From DATDIC01 sp963777625 (GTDB taxonomy: Bacteria; Pseudomonadota; Alphaproteobacteria; Acetobacterales; Acetobacteraceae): 64,000 nt of DNA. Location: positions 310,001 through 374,000 of the forward strand of contig CAVZRO010000026.1 of NCBI GenBank assembly GCA_963777625.1. Direction: 5' to 3'. Under the pieces are notes generated by a model. The model worked only from the letters and a program-made list of their open reading frames with translations, was not told where the DNA came from and searched no databases. Made by a program: the position numbers and the translations under genes. Below are positions 54,600 to 63,775 of this stretch, in pieces (position 1 is the first letter of the stretch; each line of letters starts with the position of its first letter).

Positions 54600-55285
54600 T
54601 GGAAGAACTCGACTTCCTGGGCAACACCCTGCTGCAACTGCTCTCCGGCGTGCCGCTGACGATCGAGCTGACGGTGGGATCGGTTGCCATCGGTGCCTTC
54701 CTCGCGCTGCTGCTGACCTTGCTGCGCGCCGGCTCCCGCATCGGCGCCGTCTTCGTCAGCGCCTTTGTGTTCATCTTCCGGGGCACGCCGCTGCTGCTGC
54801 AGATCTTCCTCATCTATTACGGTCTCGGCCAGTTCGCCGCGATCCGCGCCAGCATCTTCTGGCCGTTCCTGCGCGAGCCCTGGTGCTGCGCCATCCTGTC
54901 GCTGGCGCTCAACACCGCCGCCTACGAGTTCGAGATCCTGCGCGGCGGGTTTGCCTCGGTGCCGGCCGGAGCGATCGAGGCCGGGCGCGCCGCCGGCATG
55001 TCGCGGTTTCTGTTGCTGCGGCGAGTCATTCTGCCGCTGGCGATCCGCCAGGCGCTGCCGGCGTACGGCAACGAGCTGATCGCGATGGTGAAAGCCACCT
55101 CGCTCGCCTCGTTGATCACGCTGATGGAGGTCACCGGTATCGCCTATGCCATCATCTCCCAGACCTACCGCGCGATCGAGGTGTTCCTGTGCGCCGGTGT
55201 CATCTATCTCGCGCTGAACTTCGCGCTCACGCGGGCGGTGGCGGCGATGGAGGCGTGGCTGGGCCCGTCGGTGCGCCGCGCATGA
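54599..55285 (+). CDS. Amino-acid ABC transporter permease, HisM-like
   Basis: 228 residues. VFIFRGTPLLLQIFLIYYGLGQFAAIRAS, AYEFEILRGGFASVPAGAIEAGRAAGMSRFLLLRRVILP and ELIAMVKATSLASLITLMEVTG identify the partner permease. ATG overlaps the preceding stop by one base; the stop overlaps the ATPase start by 4 nt. Together they form a heterodimeric channel. Confidence 0.9.
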   Translation: MEELDFLGNTLLQLLSGVPLTIELTVGSVAIGAFLALLLTLLRAGSRIGAVFVSAFVFIFRGTPLLLQIFLIYYGLGQFAAIRASIFWPFLREPWCCAILSLALNTAAYEFEILRGGFASVPAGAIEAGRAAGMSRFLLLRRVILPLAIRQALPAYGNELIAMVKATSLASLITLMEVTGIAYAIISQTYRAIEVFLCAGVIYLALNFALTRAVAAMEAWLGPSVRRA

Positions 55286-56064
55286 GCGAGGCGGTGATCG
55301 TCGCCAGCGGGCTGCACAAGCGGTTCGGCGCCAACGAGGTACTGCGCGGCGTCTCGCTCACCGCGCAGCAGGGCGAGGTGGTGGCGATCATCGGCGCCAG
55401 CGGCTCCGGCAAGAGCACGCTGCTGCGCTGCATCCCGCTGCTGGAGGTGCCGGACGCGGGCGAGATCGTCATCGGCGGCGAGGCGCTGGCGATGGTCGAA
55501 CGGCGGGGGCGGCGCGTGCCGGCCGATGCGCGGCAGATCGGCCGGATGCGCAGCACGCTGGGGTTCGTGTTCCAGAGCTTCAACCTGTGGCCACATCGCA
55601 CCGTGCTCGGCAATGTCATCGAGGCGCCGGTACACGTGCAGGGCCGCCCGCGCGCGGAATGCGTCGCCGAAGCCGAGGCGCTGCTGGCGAAGGTCGGGCT
55701 GGCGGACAAGCGCGATGCCTGGCCGACCCAGCTCTCCGGCGGCCAGCAGCAGCGCGCGGCGATTGCCCGCGCCCTGGCGATGCGCCCGCGCGCCTTGCTG
55801 TTCGACGAACCCACCTCCGCGCTGGACCCCGAGCTGGTGGGCGAGGTGCTGCAGGTGATCCACGCGCTGGCCGATGAAGGCCGCACCATGCTTATCGTTA
55901 CCCATGAAATGGGTTTCGCCGCCGAGGTAGCGTCGCGGGCAATCTTCCTCGATGCCGGGGTGATTGCGGAGGAAGGGCCATCGCGGCAGATTTTTTCGGC
56001 GCCTGAAACCGATCGCTGCCGGGCATTTGTGCGCCGCCATCTCGACCGGCACGGGAGGCAGTAG
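55282..56064 (+). CDS. Amino-acid ABC transporter ATP-binding protein, HisP/GlnQ-like
   Basis: 260 residues with Walker A GASGSGKST, Q-loop FVFQSFNLWPH, signature TQLSGGQQQRAAIARAL, Walker B ALLFDEPTSALDPELVGEVL and H-loop IVTHEMGFAAEVA. The lead insert GEALAMVERRGRRVPADARQI is like HisP of basic-amino-acid systems. The tail EEGPSRQIFSAPETDRCRAF is repeated in degraded form just downstream. Confidence 0.92.
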   Translation: MSEAVIVASGLHKRFGANEVLRGVSLTAQQGEVVAIIGASGSGKSTLLRCIPLLEVPDAGEIVIGGEALAMVERRGRRVPADARQIGRMRSTLGFVFQSFNLWPHRTVLGNVIEAPVHVQGRPRAECVAEAEALLAKVGLADKRDAWPTQLSGGQQQRAAIARALAMRPRALLFDEPTSALDPELVGEVLQVIHALADEGRTMLIVTHEMGFAAEVASRAIFLDAGVIAEEGPSRQIFSAPETDRCRAFVRRHLDRHGRQ

Positions 56065-56088
56065 GTTAGGAGGATTCAGCGCGGGCGT

Positions 56089-56160
56089 GAGAAAGGCCCG
56101 GTGCGGCAGATCTTCTCGGCTCCCAAGATCAAGCACTGCCTGACGGCGATTGAATTGTAA
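56089..56160 (+). pseudogene. C-terminal remnant of a second HisP-like ATPase gene
   Basis: Starting 24 nt after the ATPase stop, one frame reads EKGPVRQIFSAPKIKHCL and ends TAIEL before a TAA. This parallels the true ATPase tail EEGPSRQIFSAP, but with its own C-terminus, so it looks like the last 24 codons of a different homologue, left after recombination or deletion between related transporter genes. Nothing upstream of it is preserved. Confidence 0.65.
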
Positions 56161-56174
56161 TCAAACGTTACAAT
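56154..56174. promoter_or_regulatory. Inverted repeat, operator-like
   Basis: ATTGTAA-TCAAACG-TTACAAT: 7-bp perfect arms around a 7-nt spacer (centre spacing 14 bp). It sits at the end of the transporter operon and about 150 nt upstream of the large repeat protein. The A+T-rich dyad fits a dimeric repressor or activator site (TetR/GntR/LuxR style) rather than a terminator. The regulator is not evident. Confidence 0.45.
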
Positions 56175-56323
56175 CTTTTCCTTGATTACCGGAGTTCAGC
56201 GCGACATCCTGCCCCAACCCTGCCAAAGCCCGCGAACGTCTGGTTGGCATCCGATCGCCAGTCCCCACGGGCCAACGGGCCATTCGACAAATCCGTAACA
56301 TAAGCATCCAAAAGGGGGGGCGT

Positions 56324-59300
56324 ATGCCGCGCTGGTTCCGGATCCAGGATTTGCGTCTTGGCGCCACGGTTGCGTGGGGCAGGGCGGTGCGACAACCGCG
56401 GGCGCCTGGCCAGGCGATTATTGCGGTTGCACCGGGTGCGGCAGGGGTGGAGATGTTCGGACTTGGCTCGCCGGACGCATCGGCGCAGTTCCGGATACAT
56501 ACCCGCTCGCACGATCTTGTCGTTTCGCTATCCCAGCGCGGGGCCGTCGAACTGGCGACATTTAACGCGGACGATCCACGGCAGCTCTGGCGCTGGGGCG
56601 CCGGTCGCCGGCTGATCAATCAGCATTCGGGGCGGGGCGTTAATAGGCCGGCGGCCGGCGCGTCCCTGTCCGCGTTGGATGCGGGGGAATTCCCCTGGGC
56701 TGCAGTGGCGGCCGGACCGCCGGACAACACGCCGGTGGCGCTGCAGAACAGTTCGCCGGAATCGATGGCGGTTCCGCTCGTGGCGGCGATCCAGCTAGCC
56801 GGCCCGGCCGTCGTCTCCGGAATGAGCGTGATGCTGGGGAAAATGACGGCGGCGGAATCAGGCCGGTTCTGGCGGTACAACAGCGAGAACGGCACGATTG
56901 CGCGCGCCAGGAACCCACAACTGCTGCTGACCGCAACCAGTGGCGGACCCGTGCTCATGGCGCTGCTGCCGTCCGACGGCACACCGTTGCCGACCCAGCA
57001 ATGGAGCTTCGACGGTCCGCAATGGGATGTGGTCAACGGCGCCATCGTCTATTCTGGCAGTACCGATCGTCAATCAGGGTAATGGCAATGTGCTGACCGT
57101 TGGCGCCGGAAATGTTGTCGTCACCGCGCCGGTTCCGGTGTCGGGAGCAACGGCAAGCCAGCTCTGGTATACGAACCCGGGATTTCCGCTGGACGAGATA
57201 GGGAACTTCCCGCACGAAGGGTTCCCCTCCTGGAACACGGCTGGGGAAGCCGCAGCCTATCAATACATCAATAGCCAACTGGGAATCATCGATCTCCGCC
57301 AGGCATATGAGAACCTGAACAACTCGAGTGAGTTCGCGGTCTGGCAGCAAGAGATGCTGAGTTGGAGCCATCAGTCACCACCGCCACCCAATGAGACCAA
57401 CAACGTCCCGGTGTCGTCATCGGACTGGCAGAACGTCACCACACAGTTGCTGGCCGAGCTGAACGCCATCTCCGTCACCGCGCCGCTGTACAACAACCTG
57501 CAGGAATACAACAGCAATGTACTGCTCGGCCAGGAGGGTTTGCTCACCCAGCTTGGTCAGGACTTCGTCAGTCAGCCAACCGTAGACTCGACAATCCCCG
57601 ATTTGATCGAGGGGCTGCTCTATACGTTCATTTCGGCCCTCCCCGTGGCAGGTGGTATCGCCGGAAACGTGTTTGAAACCGCCTTCAACCTTGTCATGGA
57701 CTTAAATTCCATCCCGACGGGACCGCTGGAGGTCAGCTACGAGAATTTGTGGTCGACGCTCAATCAGCAAATCCCCAAGCTCTGGAACCAATTATCCAGC
57801 CTGTTCAGCACGATCGTGGAAAACTGGAACATGCTGCAGCCGACTGGGATCCTGGCCAGCTCGGCAACCTCGCCATTCTCACCGATATCACTGGTGTGGC
57901 CCGTGGACGACGCCCCGCTGCAGGACCAGGCGGTGCAGGCCTATGCACAATACGCGCTGCAGACGCTCGGGCCGAATCTGTTATGGGTGATCCGTTGCGG
58001 CGGACTGGAGCCCTCCAACCCGGCACCGCCGCCGCCGTGGTCCGATCCTCCCGGCAACGCCGGCTGGAGCTATTATGATTACGGCGGCTACGTCTATTAC
58101 CTGCTCGGCGTCAGCAACTGGTCTGGCGACGGTCTGGGTTTCGAGGTCAACTACCCGAGCACCGCCATACTCGATGACTTCGCCAACTACGTCCCGCTAT
58201 CCTATTTGTGGCCACCGACACCCGGCTGGTCGGGCTTCCAGTTGATCGATTTTGAAAACTCGTCGGGCAATCCGCCTCCCTGGGCGGCCGACACGCTGCC
58301 GGTGGCGATCACGAATATGTCGGAGCGTACGCTCATTGCCATTCTGGACGCCCAGGCAGGCGCGGTCGAGTATCTCGGCAACAGCGCACAGACGATCCCG
58401 CCCTATGGCACACTGAATTTTGCCGCCGATCATCATTCATCCGGCGGGTTGCGAATTGCGGTCACGATCATCGACCAACTGACAAACAATGGCAGCGCGA
58501 TCTTCCAGGTGCATCTGGAAGACGACAAAGTGGGAAACGCTCCATTCGTACCCGAGAGAATCTGGGTCGATTTGCAGCAGACGGTTGCCGGCTTCACGAT
58601 CGCGAGCCCCCAGGTCGAGCCTAACTGGGGCGCGTATGGGAAAGGATATCGATGCGGCTCGATAGCGGTTCAGATCTACCTTGACCCGCAATTCTCCCCG
58701 GCGACACAGCAACTGAGCCTGATCGCGACTGGCCGCGGCAATAGTTCCCAATTGCAGGTGGTCGGGCTCGGCCTGAACGATAGTCTTCCCTACCTGCTGT
58801 TTCAGCAGACGCTCGGCACCTGGACCTGGGCTGGCGCACTGTCATCCATTGCCTCCAACGGGTCGGGTGTCGTGCCGTTGCGGTCGCTGACAATGGCCAA
58901 CGGCAATTCCGGCAATCTGCAGGTGATCGGTCTGGGCCAGAGCGACGATCTTCCCTATCTGATCTGGCAGAACAGCAGCGGGCAATGGATCTGGGCGGGG
59001 CTGCTGCCGTACCAGGACTCGCCCACCCCGGTTCCGTTCCAGTCGCTGGCGACGGGATTGGGCAATGCCGGATTGTTGCAGGTGATCGGACTCGGGCTGT
59101 CCAACAACCTGCCATACCTGGCTTGGCAGGACAGCAAGGGCGGCTGGCACCTGCAAGGGGAGATTGGGTCTTTCGCCAAGAACGGCAGCGGGATCTGTGC
59201 GCTAAAATCCATTGCGATCGGGCCTGGAAATAACAAGCAGTTGCAGGCGGTCTGCCTTGGCGCCGCCGATAATCTTCCCTACCTGATCTGGCAGGACAGC

Positions 59301-59816
59301 TCCGGCCACTGGTACTGGGCCGGGGCGATATCGTCGCTGGTCTCGAACGGAAACGATGTGGTTCCGTTGAGCTCGGTGGTCATCGCGACCGGCAATGACG
59401 TACAGTTGCAAGCGATCGGCCTTGGTCTGAATGATAACCTCCCCTACCTCATCTGGCAGGACCCCAAGGGCGGCTGGCATTGGTACGGTGCCCTGCCAAA
59501 TCCTGATTCAGTGCAGTTCAGCCAGGTCTTCACCGGCAACAACGACACGTTGCAGGTAATCGGCCTGGGCCTCGCCGATAACCTTCCTTACCTGATCTGG
59601 CAGGATAGCGCCGGTACCTGGACCTGGAGCGGGGCAATCCAGTGTACGCCACCCCCGCCACAGCCGTTGGCCTGGAGCTCGCTGGAGACGGGGAACGGCT
59701 TCAATGCGCAGATGGACATCATCGGCCTCGGCGCCGCGAACGGGCTTCCGTCCCTTGTGTATCAAACGCCCGACGGCCAGTTCCACGGCGGCGGCGTGAT
59801 GGAGCTGCAATCATAG
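56324..59816 (+). CDS. Large unrecognised protein: trefoil-like N-terminus, helical middle, seven-repeat propeller-like C-terminus (one frameshift)
   Basis: AAGGGGGGG directly before the ATG gives a strong start. Residues 1 to about 290 contain spaced QLWRW, RFWRY, QQWSF and QLWY motifs with Asn/Gly turns, like a ricin-type beta-trefoil. The frame breaks near 57065 (one extra base) and resumes with IVNQGNGNVLTVGAGN. A helical region with a hydrophobic hairpin (LLYTFISALPVAGGIAGNVF) follows, then a beta-rich Trp/Tyr region. The last ~370 residues are seven ~50-residue repeats of the form LQVIGLGxxDNLPYLIWQDSxGxW, a number that fits a seven-bladed propeller lectin. No signal peptide is seen. 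Total about 1163 residues; no homologue recognised. Carbohydrate-binding and perhaps toxin-like function is inference. Confidence 0.6.
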
Positions 59817-59858
59817 GAAAGCCAATCGTGGAGACCCTGAGCCACGAAGAGCTCTCTA

Positions 59859-60527
59859 TCAGCGACGGGAGTAGCCGCGCGATGTGAGCCGCTCGACATA
59901 TCCCACGAGCAGCGCAGAGGGATAGCCGACGGCAACGTAGAGTATTCCGGTGAGCGTGTACATGGTGAAATACTGATAGGTGCGCGCGGAGATGATTTCG
60001 CCGCTGAACATCAGTTCCTGCACGCTCATGACGGAGGTCAGTGCGGTATCCTTGAAGATCGTGATGAAGTAGTTGCCGAGCGCCGGCACCACAAGCCGGA
60101 GCGCCTGCGGCAGGATGATTTGCCGGAACGCGAGGAAGCGCGTCATGCCGAGGGCCTCGGCGGCGTGGCGCTGTCCGCGCGGCACACCATTGATGCCGGC
60201 CCGGTACACTTCGCCGATATAGGCGCTGTAGTGCAGGGTAAGGCCGACCACGCCCGCCGTGAATGGATCGAGCCGGATCCCCGCCTGCGGCAGAACATAG
60301 TAGATGTAGATAAGCTGCAGCAGGAGCGGTGTCGTCCGCATCAGTTCGACGTAGATGTCGATGGGAACGCGGATGAGCGGCGATGACGACATGCGCGCAA
60401 GCGCCACCGGTATGGCGAAGAACAGCGACAAAGACAGAACCGCCAGCGCGAGCACGACGGTCAGTTTCAGCCCTTGCAGCAGGACGCCGATATATTCTTG
60501 CGCGACACCGAGATCGAGCAGGTGCAT
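59859..60527 (-). CDS. Amino-acid ABC transporter permease, HisM/GlnP-like
   Basis: 222 residues. YVELMRTTPLLLQLIYIYYVLPQAG and YSAYIGEVYRAGINGVPRGQRHAAEALGMTRFLAFRQIILPQALR are the family landmarks. It follows the binding-protein gene by about 90 nt on the same strand. There is no second permease and no ATPase here; it may homodimerise and borrow the ATPase at 55282-56064 or another. Confidence 0.9.
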   Translation of the reverse strand: MHLLDLGVAQEYIGVLLQGLKLTVVLALAVLSLSLFFAIPVALARMSSSPLIRVPIDIYVELMRTTPLLLQLIYIYYVLPQAGIRLDPFTAGVVGLTLHYSAYIGEVYRAGINGVPRGQRHAAEALGMTRFLAFRQIILPQALRLVVPALGNYFITIFKDTALTSVMSVQELMFSGEIISARTYQYFTMYTLTGILYVAVGYPSALLVGYVERLTSRGYSRR

Positions 60528-60615
60528 GCGTTGTCTCCGGATGCGCGGACGCGTCCGGTCGATGCCGACGGCCGTGGCACGAGACGGAACGCGGCCGCTG
60601 TTAACGTGATGTTGC

Positions 60616-61485
60616 TCAGTTGGTGGGGAAGAAGAAGAGGTTGCGGTTGCTGAGGCCGTATTTCTTCAGCAGGTCCGACACCGTCTCGTTGCCGCGGATC
60701 TCCGCCAGACCCTGGGTGTAGGCGGCGCGCAGGCTGCAATCCTCCTTGCGGAGCGCATAGCGGGCGTAGCCATAGCCATATTTGAAGATCAGCTCGTCCG
60801 GCACCTTCACGTTCGGCACCATCTCAAGCGGCGCGTCGGGATTTGCCTTGTGGTAGGCGATGAACTTCACATCGTCGTCCATGACGATCGGAACGCGTCC
60901 CTCGGCCAGGGCCACGAAATCCTCGGGGTTGTTGCGGAACGGGGTTACCATCGCGCCGACGTGGTGCAGGTATTCATCGGCGGCGGTTCCCACCATGGCG
61001 CCGACGGTCTTGCCGGCCAGCCCCTCGAACGAGGTGATGCCGGTCGGATTGCCTTTGCGCACGATGATGGCCGGGCCGTACCACCATGATGGTCCGGTAA
61101 AGGAGACCACCTTGGTCCGTGCCGGCGTATAGTGGATATTGCTGGCGATGACGTCGATCCGCTTCGACAGCAGGGCAGGTATCAGATCGGAGAACGGCAT
61201 GATTTCATAATGGATCGTGGTGACGTGAAGCCAGTTCAGGACGGCTTCGTTGATATCCACGTCGAGGCCGACGGCCTTCTTCGTTTGCGGATCGAGATTG
61301 CTGTAAACGGGGATCGGCGCGATGCCGAGCGTGATGCCGTCCTTGACCGCCCGATCGTATGAACCGTCGCCGCAGTTTTCGAACAGCGGCACCGCCTCGA
61401 ACGTGTGTTCCTGGGCGACGGCTGCTCGCAGGCCCGTGCCTGCTATCAGCATAACAGCCAGGACTAGCGTAGCGATTGATTGCAT
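60616..61485 (-). CDS. Amino-acid ABC transporter binding protein, family 3
   Basis: 289 residues with a signal peptide (SIATLVLAVMLIAGTGLRAAVA). ITLGIAPIPVYSNLDPQTKKAVGLDVDINEAV, MPFSDLIPALLSKRIDVIASNIHYTPARTKVVSFTGP and EGLAGKTVGAMVGTAADEYL are SBP_bac_3 features. GGGGGG about 9 nt before the ATG at 61485 fixes the start. It has two extra Cys (FENCGDG and KEDCSL) that may pair. Distinct from the binding protein at 52982. Confidence 0.9.
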   Translation of the reverse strand: MQSIATLVLAVMLIAGTGLRAAVAQEHTFEAVPLFENCGDGSYDRAVKDGITLGIAPIPVYSNLDPQTKKAVGLDVDINEAVLNWLHVTTIHYEIMPFSDLIPALLSKRIDVIASNIHYTPARTKVVSFTGPSWWYGPAIIVRKGNPTGITSFEGLAGKTVGAMVGTAADEYLHHVGAMVTPFRNNPEDFVALAEGRVPIVMDDDVKFIAYHKANPDAPLEMVPNVKVPDELIFKYGYGYARYALRKEDCSLRAAYTQGLAEIRGNETVSDLLKKYGLSNRNLFFFPTN

Positions 61486-62026
61486 TGATCCATTCCCCCC
61501 AACTGGCCATTCCCCCGGTAGCCTGCCGACGACACGTCGCGCGACGGATTGGACATCCGTTTTGTATATAATAGAACAGTAGATGTCGCATTGCCGGCGG
61601 TCAATTCCCTTCTGTCCACGGCCGATGCGGATCGGGTAGTAGGTTACACCTGGAACCAATGTATGACGGTGTTATCCAGCCGTTCGAGAGGCTGGCTCTC
61701 CCTCATCATGCTCGCGCGGGCGGGCATGATGCGGTCGCGCTTGCACGGACTGTCGCTGGATTCCCGCTTTCGCGGGAACGACGGGGGGCGGGAAGTAGCG
61801 GGACGCCGCCGGCCGGTGTCTCTCCGTGCCTCCGCGCCTCCGTGGTTGAACTTTCCTGCCTTGCCTTTCCTCCCCCTCTCCGCCATATCCGCCTCGCCGG
61901 CCTGCGCAAGCTGCCGGTAATTCACACGCGGGGCGCCTTTCCCGGCTGATGCCGGGTCCGGTGCCTGTCACAGGGCGCGGCCCCGCGGAGGCACAACCGG
62001 ACGAACGGAAAGGAGCACCCCGCCCC
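61486..62026. other. Intergenic region upstream of rpsB
   Basis: About 540 bp between the divergent amino-acid binding-protein gene and rpsB. On the left it is A+T-rich (TTGTATATAATAGAAC near 61563), the probable promoter zone of the binding-protein gene, though no clean -35/-10 pair with normal spacing is seen. The middle holds the palindrome at 61761-61778. The right part is C/T-rich and should contain the rpsB leader, which in other bacteria binds S2; I cannot identify a specific structure. Confidence 0.5.
61761..61778. repeat. REP-like palindrome
   Basis: TTCCCGC-TTTC-GCGGGAA, a perfect 7-bp-arm inverted repeat, within the context CTGGATTCCCGCTTTCGC. This sequence is a very common dispersed intergenic element in proteobacterial genomes (established knowledge). 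Its core is the reverse complement of the core of the palindrome at 47537-47556. Confidence 0.7.
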
Positions 62027-62809
62027 ATGGCGATGCCCGAATTCACCCTGCGCCAGCTTCTGGAAGCCGGCGTTCATTTCGGCCACCACACGCGCCGCTG
62101 GAACCCGAGCATGGCGCCGTACCTGTACGGCGTCCGCAACCAGGTGCACATCATCGACCTGCAGCAGACCGTGCCGATGCTGGACCGGGCGCTGCGCGCG
62201 GTGCGGGATGTCACGGCGGCGGGCGGCCGCGTGCTGCTGGTCGGCACCAAGCGCGCGGCGGCCGAGTATGTGGCGGACGCAGCCAAGCGCTGCGGCCAGT
62301 ATTACATCAACCACCGCTGGCTCGGCGGCACGCTGACCAACTGGAAGACCATCACCGGCAGCATCAAGCGGCTGCGCCAGATCGAGGAAACCCTGTCCGG
62401 CGACACCACCGGCCTGACCAAGAAAGAGGTGCTGAACATCACCCGCGAGCGTGACAAGCTGGAACGCGCGCTGGGCGGCATCAAGGACATGGGCGGGCTG
62501 CCGGACATCCTGTTCATCATCGACACGAACAAGGAAAAGCTGGCGGTCGAGGAAGCCACCAAGCTGAAGATCCCGGTGGTGGCGGTGCTCGATTCCAACT
62601 CCGATCCGGCCGGCGTGACGTTTCCGATTCCCGGCAACGACGACGCCATTCGCGCCATCACGCTCTATTGCGACCTGGTGGCCGGCGCGGTGCTGGATGG
62701 GATCAGCGCGGAACTGGCCGCTTCGGGCGGCGATATTGGGGCGGCGGAGGAACTGCCGCCGGAGCCGCAGCGGCGCACCGAGGCTCCGGCCGAGCAGCCT
62801 GCCGCGTAA
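62027..62809 (+). CDS. rpsB: 30S ribosomal protein S2
   Basis: 260 residues. FTLRQLLEAGVHFGHHTRRWNPSMAPYLYG, INHRWLGGTLTNWKTI, GLPDILFIIDTNKEKLAVEEA and LDSNSDPAGVTFPIPGNDDA are diagnostic. AAGGAG lies upstream of the ATG at 62027; a second ATG two codons on is also possible. The C-terminal tail is Pro/Glu-rich as in alphaproteobacteria. Followed by tsf after 27 nt. Confidence 0.97.
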   Translation: MAMPEFTLRQLLEAGVHFGHHTRRWNPSMAPYLYGVRNQVHIIDLQQTVPMLDRALRAVRDVTAAGGRVLLVGTKRAAAEYVADAAKRCGQYYINHRWLGGTLTNWKTITGSIKRLRQIEETLSGDTTGLTKKEVLNITRERDKLERALGGIKDMGGLPDILFIIDTNKEKLAVEEATKLKIPVVAVLDSNSDPAGVTFPIPGNDDAIRAITLYCDLVAGAVLDGISAELAASGGDIGAAEELPPEPQRRTEAPAEQPAA

Positions 62810-62836
62810 CCTTTTGCGAATACTGGAACCTGACCG

Positions 62837-63751
62837 ATGGCCGATATCACCGCTGCACTGGTGAAGGAGCTGCGCGACAAGACGGGCGCGGGCATGATGG
62901 ACTGCAAGCGGGCGCTGACCGAAGCCGGTGGCGAACTGGAGCCGGCCATCGACTGGCTGCGCAAGAAAGGCCTGGCGGCGGCGGCCAAGAAGTCCGGCCG
63001 CGTGGCGGCCGAGGGGCTGGTCGGCGTCGCCTCCATGCCGCTGAAGGCGGCGATGGTGGAGGTGAACGCGGAAACCGATTTCGTCGCCCGCAACGAGCTG
63101 TTCCAGCAATTCGTGGAGACAGTCGCGAAGCTGGCGTTGACGGTGGGCGAGGATGTGGAGGCGCTGAAGGCGGCGCCTTATCCGGGCAGTGGCCGCGCCG
63201 TGGGTGACGAGCTGACGCACCTGGTGGCGACGATCGGCGAGAACATGGCGCTGCGGCGCGCCCGCGTCATCGGCCTGCCGCGTGGCGTGGTCGCGACCTA
63301 TGTGCATCAGCCGTTGCGGCCGGGCCTGGGGCGCATCGGTGTCATCGTGGCGGTGGAAGCGGCGGGCGAGCTGGAAGGCCTGGAACTGCTGGGCCGCCAG
63401 ATGGGCATGCAGGTCGCCGCCAGCCGGCCGGAATGGGTGGACATCGCCGGGGTGGATCCGGCGGCGCTGGAGCGGGAGAAGGACATCTTCCGGGCGCAGG
63501 CGAAGGAATCCGGCAAACCGGACGCGATCATCGAAAAGATGGTCGAGGGACGGGTGCGGAAATTCTACGAGGAAGTGGCGCTGCTGGAGCAGGTGTGGGT
63601 GCATGACGGCGAAAGCCGCGTGAAGGCCGTGCTGGCGAAGGCAGGCGCGAAGGTTGCGGATTTCGCGCGCTTCAGCCTAGGCGAAGGCGTGGAGAAGCCG
63701 CAAGGTCCGGACTTCGCCTCGGAAGTGGCCGGAATGACGCAGCGGAGCTAG
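62837..63751 (+). CDS. tsf: Elongation factor Ts
   Basis: 304 residues. ALVKELRDKTGAGMMDCKRAL, EVNAETDFVARNELFQ and the dimerisation segments are intact. It is the nucleotide-exchange factor of EF-Tu. It forms the usual rpsB-tsf pair. The pyrH gene that often follows is not here; a convergent gene ends 24 nt downstream. Confidence 0.97.
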   Translation: MADITAALVKELRDKTGAGMMDCKRALTEAGGELEPAIDWLRKKGLAAAAKKSGRVAAEGLVGVASMPLKAAMVEVNAETDFVARNELFQQFVETVAKLALTVGEDVEALKAAPYPGSGRAVGDELTHLVATIGENMALRRARVIGLPRGVVATYVHQPLRPGLGRIGVIVAVEAAGELEGLELLGRQMGMQVAASRPEWVDIAGVDPAALEREKDIFRAQAKESGKPDAIIEKMVEGRVRKFYEEVALLEQVWVHDGESRVKAVLAKAGAKVADFARFSLGEGVEKPQGPDFASEVAGMTQRS

Positions 63752-63775
63752 CTAAGGCATCCGCTTTGTGCCGCC

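Noticed and set aside
58700..59800. Roughly 150-bp spaced similar segments
   Set aside because: They encode the seven C-terminal protein repeats; the DNA copies are diverged and in frame.
61922..63604. A 560-codon open frame on the minus strand
   Set aside because: It runs antisense through rpsB and tsf and has His/Arg-rich, non-protein-like composition.
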